Below, piece after piece: positions 60,786-64,000 of a DNA stretch of 64,000 nucleotides (position 1 is its first letter; the number at the start of each line of letters is the position of its first letter). The position numbers and the translations under genes were made by a program. Under the pieces are notes generated by a model, which made no database searches, had not been told where the DNA came from, and worked only from the letters and a program-made list of their open reading frames with translations. The stretch covers positions 212,808 to 276,807 of the forward strand of contig NZ_JAKGUE010000003.1 in NCBI RefSeq assembly GCF_021568795.1, written 5' to 3'. The DNA is from Dethiosulfovibrio faecalis (GTDB taxonomy: Bacteria; Synergistota; Synergistia; Synergistales; Dethiosulfovibrionaceae).

Positions 60786-62105
60786 ATGGCATTGATCGAC
60801 AGAATAAAAGACAAAACGGCCAAAATCGGAGTAATAGGCCTGGGCTACGTAGGCCTTCCCCTGGCCGTGGAAAAAGCCAAGGCGGGCTTCTCCGTCCTCG
60901 GCTTCGACGTTCAGCAGGACAAATGCGACAAGATAAACAGAGGGGAAAACTACATAGGCGACATAGTCCCGGAAGAGCTCAAGGACCTCGTCTCCAAAGG
61001 CCTCATAAAGGCTACCACCGATTTCGACGGCCTTAAAGACTGCGACGTCGTCGCCATATGCGTTCCCACGCCTCTGGACAAATTCAAACAGCCGGACCTC
61101 TCCTACGTCGAGGCATCCACGAAAGAGGTTGCGAAAAGGCTGCATAAAGACATGCTGGTTGTGCTGGAATCCACCACCTACCCCGGAACCACCGAGGAAA
61201 TACTGAAACCCCTCCTGGAGGCGTCGGGCCTTAAAGTAGGAACGGACATCTACCTGGCCTTCAGCCCCGAGCGAGTAGACCCGGGCAATGCGACATACAA
61301 AACCCACAACACCCCCAAGGTGGTCGGAGGCTGCACCGCTCAGTGCACCGAAATAGCCAAAACCCTGTACGAATCGGTGCTGGACGCCCCGGTATTCGTC
61401 GTATCCAGTCCCAAAGAGGCGGAGGCCACCAAAATACTGGAAAACACCTTCCGCATCGTAAACTGCGCCCTGGCCAATGAAATGGCCATACTCTGCCACA
61501 AAATGGGAATAAACGTCTGGGACGTCATAAAAGCCGCCTCCACAAAGCCCTTCGGCTTCGTTCCCTTCTATCCCGGCCCTGGAATAGGCGGCCACTGCAT
61601 CCCTCTGGACCCCTTCTACCTCACCTACAAGGCCAGGGAATACGACTACCACACCAGGCTCATAGAGCTGGCCGGAGAGATAAACGACTCCATGCCGGAC
61701 CACGTAGTCGAAAGACTGATGGACCTGCTCAACGACAGATCCAAACCCCTCAGAGGCAGCAAAATACTTCTGCTGGGAGTCGCCTATAAAGGTGACATAG
61801 ACGACCTCAGGGAATCTCCGTCCCTCAAGGTGTGGGAACAACTGGAGCGTAAAGGAGCGGTGGTGAACTATCACGACCCCTACTGCCCCGAGGTCGACTG
61901 GAAAGGCGAAAAGGTGAGTTCCGTAGACATAACGGGAAAAAGCCTGAAGGAATACGACGCCGTGGTCATAGCCACAGCCCACAAAAACAAGGTAGACTAC
62001 AAGCTGGTGGCGGACAACTCCAGCCTCGTCTTCGACACCAAAAACGTTCTGGCACCGACGTTGAAAGTAGATCCGTCGGAGCTCGAAAACGCCTATCTGC
62101 TGTAG
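60786..62105 (+). CDS. wbpA: UDP-GlcNAc 6-dehydrogenase (WbpA-like)
   Basis: A 439-residue NAD-dependent UDP-sugar dehydrogenase. ATG 60786 is chosen; the frame upstream is a shadow of the acetyltransferase. Rossmann motif IGVIGLGYVGLPLAVEKAKA, then CVPTPLDKFKQPDLSYVE, AFSPERVDPGN, the catalytic Cys in PGPGIGGHCIPLDPFYLT (about 269) and LLGVAYKGDIDDLRESPSLK. This is the branch that makes uronic acids from UDP-HexNAc. It is the first chemical step of the pathway suggested for this locus. Confidence 0.88.
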   Translation: MALIDRIKDKTAKIGVIGLGYVGLPLAVEKAKAGFSVLGFDVQQDKCDKINRGENYIGDIVPEELKDLVSKGLIKATTDFDGLKDCDVVAICVPTPLDKFKQPDLSYVEASTKEVAKRLHKDMLVVLESTTYPGTTEEILKPLLEASGLKVGTDIYLAFSPERVDPGNATYKTHNTPKVVGGCTAQCTEIAKTLYESVLDAPVFVVSSPKEAEATKILENTFRIVNCALANEMAILCHKMGINVWDVIKAASTKPFGFVPFYPGPGIGGHCIPLDPFYLTYKAREYDYHTRLIELAGEINDSMPDHVVERLMDLLNDRSKPLRGSKILLLGVAYKGDIDDLRESPSLKVWEQLERKGAVVNYHDPYCPEVDWKGEKVSSVDITGKSLKEYDAVVIATAHKNKVDYKLVADNSSLVFDTKNVLAPTLKVDPSELENAYLL

Positions 62106-62121
62106 CTTGGGAGGAGAGAAA

Positions 62122-63111
62122 ATGCATAACATAGCCATATTAGGTTGCGGAAGGATAAGCGCTAGCCACGTGGCAGCCATAGAAAAGGTTAGTGAACTGA
62201 AGCTCGTGGCCTGTTGCGACATACTGGAGGATCGGGCTGCCGAAACGGCCGCCAAGACCGGTTGCACTGCCTACACCGACTACGAAAAGATGCTTGAAAA
62301 AGAAGGCATAGACATGATCGCCCTTTGCACCCCCTCGGGAATGCACCCGGACCACGCCGTAACAGCCGCGAAGGCAGGGGTAAACGTGTTGTCCGAAAAG
62401 CCTCTTGGCACAAGCCTCGAAAAGGTGGATCGGGCCATAGAGGCCTGCGACAGGGCCAAGGTGCTCTACATGGAGGTGAAGCAGAACCGGCTCAACCCCA
62501 CCATAGTGCTGCTTCGTCAGGCCCTTGAGGCCGGGCGGTTCGGCCGAATCCACATGATAACCTCCAACGTTCTATGGACCAGGCCCCAGGACTATTACGA
62601 CATGGCCCCCTGGCGGGGAACCTGGGAGTTCGATGGAGGATGCCTCGCCAACCAGGCCGCCCACTACGTTGACATGGTTCAATGGATGGGAGGGGCGGTG
62701 GAGCAGGTGCACGCATTTTCTTCCACCCTGGGCAGACGTATAGAGGCGGAGGACACCATAACGGTCGGCCTCAAGTTTCGAAACGGAGCCGTAGGGAACA
62801 TAAACGTATCGGTGCTGACTTACCCCAGAAACCTGGAGGGAAGCATAACGGTAATGGGAGAGAAGGGCACCGTAAAGATCGGCGGTGTCGCCATGAATAA
62901 GATAGATATCTGGGAATTCGACTCGCCCCATCCCATGGATGACGAGGTTGAATCGACCAGTTACGACCCTAAGAGTGTCTACGGTGGGGGACACTATGTT
63001 CTGTACCGTGATCTTCCAGGAATGCTGGATGGAACCTCTAAATCTTACGGCTTCGTCACCGCAAGAGAGGGAAGAAAGACCGTCGAGGTGCTGGAGAGGG
63101 TTTATAGCTAA
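62122..63111 (+). CDS. wbpB: Gfo/Idh/MocA oxidoreductase (WbpB-like)
   Basis: A 329-residue NAD-dependent oxidoreductase from ATG 62122 (SD GGGAGGAG). IAILGCGRISASHVAAIEKV and LCTPSGMHPDHAVTAAKAGV are the Rossmann part, followed by VLSEKPLGTSLEKVDRAI with the catalytic EKP. EVKQNRLNPTIVLLRQALEA and WRGTWEFDGGCLANQAAHYV match WbpB/WlbA enzymes, which oxidise C3 of UDP-GlcNAcA. The WbpE aminotransferase that should use the product is not in the window. Confidence 0.88.
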   Translation: MHNIAILGCGRISASHVAAIEKVSELKLVACCDILEDRAAETAAKTGCTAYTDYEKMLEKEGIDMIALCTPSGMHPDHAVTAAKAGVNVLSEKPLGTSLEKVDRAIEACDRAKVLYMEVKQNRLNPTIVLLRQALEAGRFGRIHMITSNVLWTRPQDYYDMAPWRGTWEFDGGCLANQAAHYVDMVQWMGGAVEQVHAFSSTLGRRIEAEDTITVGLKFRNGAVGNINVSVLTYPRNLEGSITVMGEKGTVKIGGVAMNKIDIWEFDSPHPMDDEVESTSYDPKSVYGGGHYVLYRDLPGMLDGTSKSYGFVTAREGRKTVEVLERVYS

Positions 63112-63272
63112 GAAAATTCTACATGTCTTGCCTGATTCCACATATTCTCAATATTTCTTTAAATTAACAAAAACTACCCGGGTAATTTTTTTATATTGTA
63201 TGATTATAAAAATAAATTTTTCGATATCCCCTGTCTGTTTAAAAAAAACCGCGGTATAGATCGGAAAAATTA

Positions 63273-63910
63273 TTAAAGTTGCTTGATGTTGTGAACAAGT
63301 ATGACCATGTTTTTTTCATTCGATAGATAATATGATATCAATCTGTTTTTTTGCAAGACGTGGTGTAACTTTTCACTGGATTATTTGGGGCGGGGTTTTA
63401 TATTCCAGTCTTTTGCCACCCTTTACCCTTAGAAAAAATCGGTTTTTTTATCAAGAAAGTTGGTTTGATACATTTTAAACACGTTCATACTGCTCTTGAG
63501 GGTGATGTTTCCATTGCTCGCAAGCTGTACAATAAAAAGCTTGTTTTTAATCGGTTTGTTTACCCTACTTTGGATGAGAGCATTCCTTTCGACATAGATC
63601 TTGCTCTGAAAAATCACGTTGATGGCAGAAAAAAGCTTAAGATCCAAATTGGCAACTCTGCCGATCCTAGCAATAACCATTTGGAGGTTTTTAGAGCTAT
63701 AAAGGGAAGTCTTGGCTCAGACTTTGAAGTCCTTTGTCCTTTGTCTTACGGTGACCAAGACCATGCCGCTAGCGTCATAAGGTTAGGGAAAGAGATGTGG
63801 GGAGATAGATTTAGACCTTTAACTGATTTTATGAGTTATGACGACTATGTCAGGGAGCTTTCCTCTGTAGACTGTCTAATTCTAAACCACAAAAGACAAC
63901 AGTATAGTGG
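63273..63910 (+). pseudogene. WecF-like (GT56) glycosyltransferase relic
   Basis: Pieces of one gene lie in two frames. 63273-63323 reads LKLLDVVNKYDHVFFIR, then stops; 63374-63475 reads HWIIWGGVLYSSLLPPFTLR and on; 63465-63910 carries the main part, KLKIQIGNSADPSNNHLEVF and later LILNHKRQQ. These match the order of conserved parts in the Fuc4NAc transferase family (WxxWGGxLY, QxGNSxDPSNxH, RQQ). At least two frameshifts and stops separate them, and the sequence breaks at about 63903 where an IS-like end begins. The surroundings (63112-63464) are AT-rich and hold no other gene. Confidence 0.75.
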
Positions 63911-64000
63911 ACCCGGAAAAATGGACCACCGAGTAAGTTGCTAGGTTAAGGTCAAGAACAGGCTGCTGTATCATAGGTCTCAGAAAGAGGGGGACATAAT
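63903..64000. mobile_element. probable IS3-like element end, cut by window edge
   Basis: The sequence changes abruptly after the glycosyltransferase RQQ codons to TATAGTGGACCCGGAAAAAT then GGACCACC, which resembles terminal repeats of IS3-family elements as I recall them. A purine-rich SD-like GAGGGGG lies at 63987-63993, just before the edge, as expected ahead of an orfA transposase gene. The other end is outside the window. Confidence 0.5.

Noticed and set aside
60756..62267. 503-codon minus-strand open frame opposite wbpA
   Set aside because: No recognisable domain; the plus strand encodes a complete UDP-sugar dehydrogenase.

Overview
The window looks like chromosome of a diderm, anaerobic, peptide-fermenting member of the Synergistota, possibly close to Dethiosulfovibrio. 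The strongest clue is a secreted papain-like protease (32985-34862) that ends in a GGGGCS-hydrophobic-RR tail of the Synergist-CTERM sorting type. Kdo-sugar genes, two TolC-type proteins and an RND pump indicate an outer membrane. A dipeptide ABC operon, pyroglutamyl peptidase, gamma-glutamyltransferase and an amidohydrolase fit amino-acid and peptide fermentation. Most of the sequence is GC-rich with strong SD sites. The stretch at about 46.7-52.2 kb and the far right end are visibly AT-richer. No rRNA, tRNA or CRISPR array was seen.

Region 1 (1-11.7 kb) is a RiPP natural-product locus: YcaO (cut by the left edge), TfuA, an asparagine-synthetase-like protein and a Nif11-leader precursor whose 31-residue Gly/Ile/Ala core has no Cys. 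Its export set follows: TolC, HlyD, a peptidase-ABC exporter and a second NHLM-type ABC protein. Region 2 (11.7-16 kb) is a minus-strand MacAB-TolC-type efflux operon. Region 3 (16.2-19.3 kb) is kdsB-kdnB-kdnA, which predicts 8-amino-Kdo in the lipopolysaccharide. It is followed by a 198-bp structured inverted repeat. Region 4 (19.6-26 kb) holds TetR-MFP-RND and a chromate transporter. Region 5 (26-41 kb) holds a chemoreceptor, a minus-strand ATPase/nuclease-like pair, gamma-glutamyltransferase, a purine-nucleoside-permease-like protein, the protease, a Crp-family regulator, DUF969-DUF979-pcp, panB-panE and an amidohydrolase. Region 6 (41.2-46.6 kb) is a five-gene dipeptide ABC operon.

Region 7 (46.6-54.7 kb) is a rearranged accessory island. 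The last 94 bp of dppF is perfectly repeated 5.6 kb downstream. The dppF terminator, the 3' end of a sigma-factor gene and a relB promoter each also occur twice, so the island looks like a partly deleted tandem duplication into which new genes were placed. It carries DUF6883-DUF4926-SecB-like (a candidate toxin-antitoxin-chaperone module), TrlF plus AlbA/HATPase (candidate phage defence), a DUF1659-DUF2922-YvrJ-M15-sigma cassette of unknown role, and an antitoxin with a wrecked YafQ toxin.

Region 8 (54.7-64 kb) is an envelope polysaccharide locus: an MBOAT acyltransferase with an SGNH-like partner, a MurJ/Wzx-type flippase, and enzymes matching the WbpI, WbpD, WbpA and WbpB steps of UDP-ManNAc(3NAc)A synthesis. 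It ends in a frameshifted WecF-like glycosyltransferase relic that runs into what looks like the end of an IS element at the right edge.
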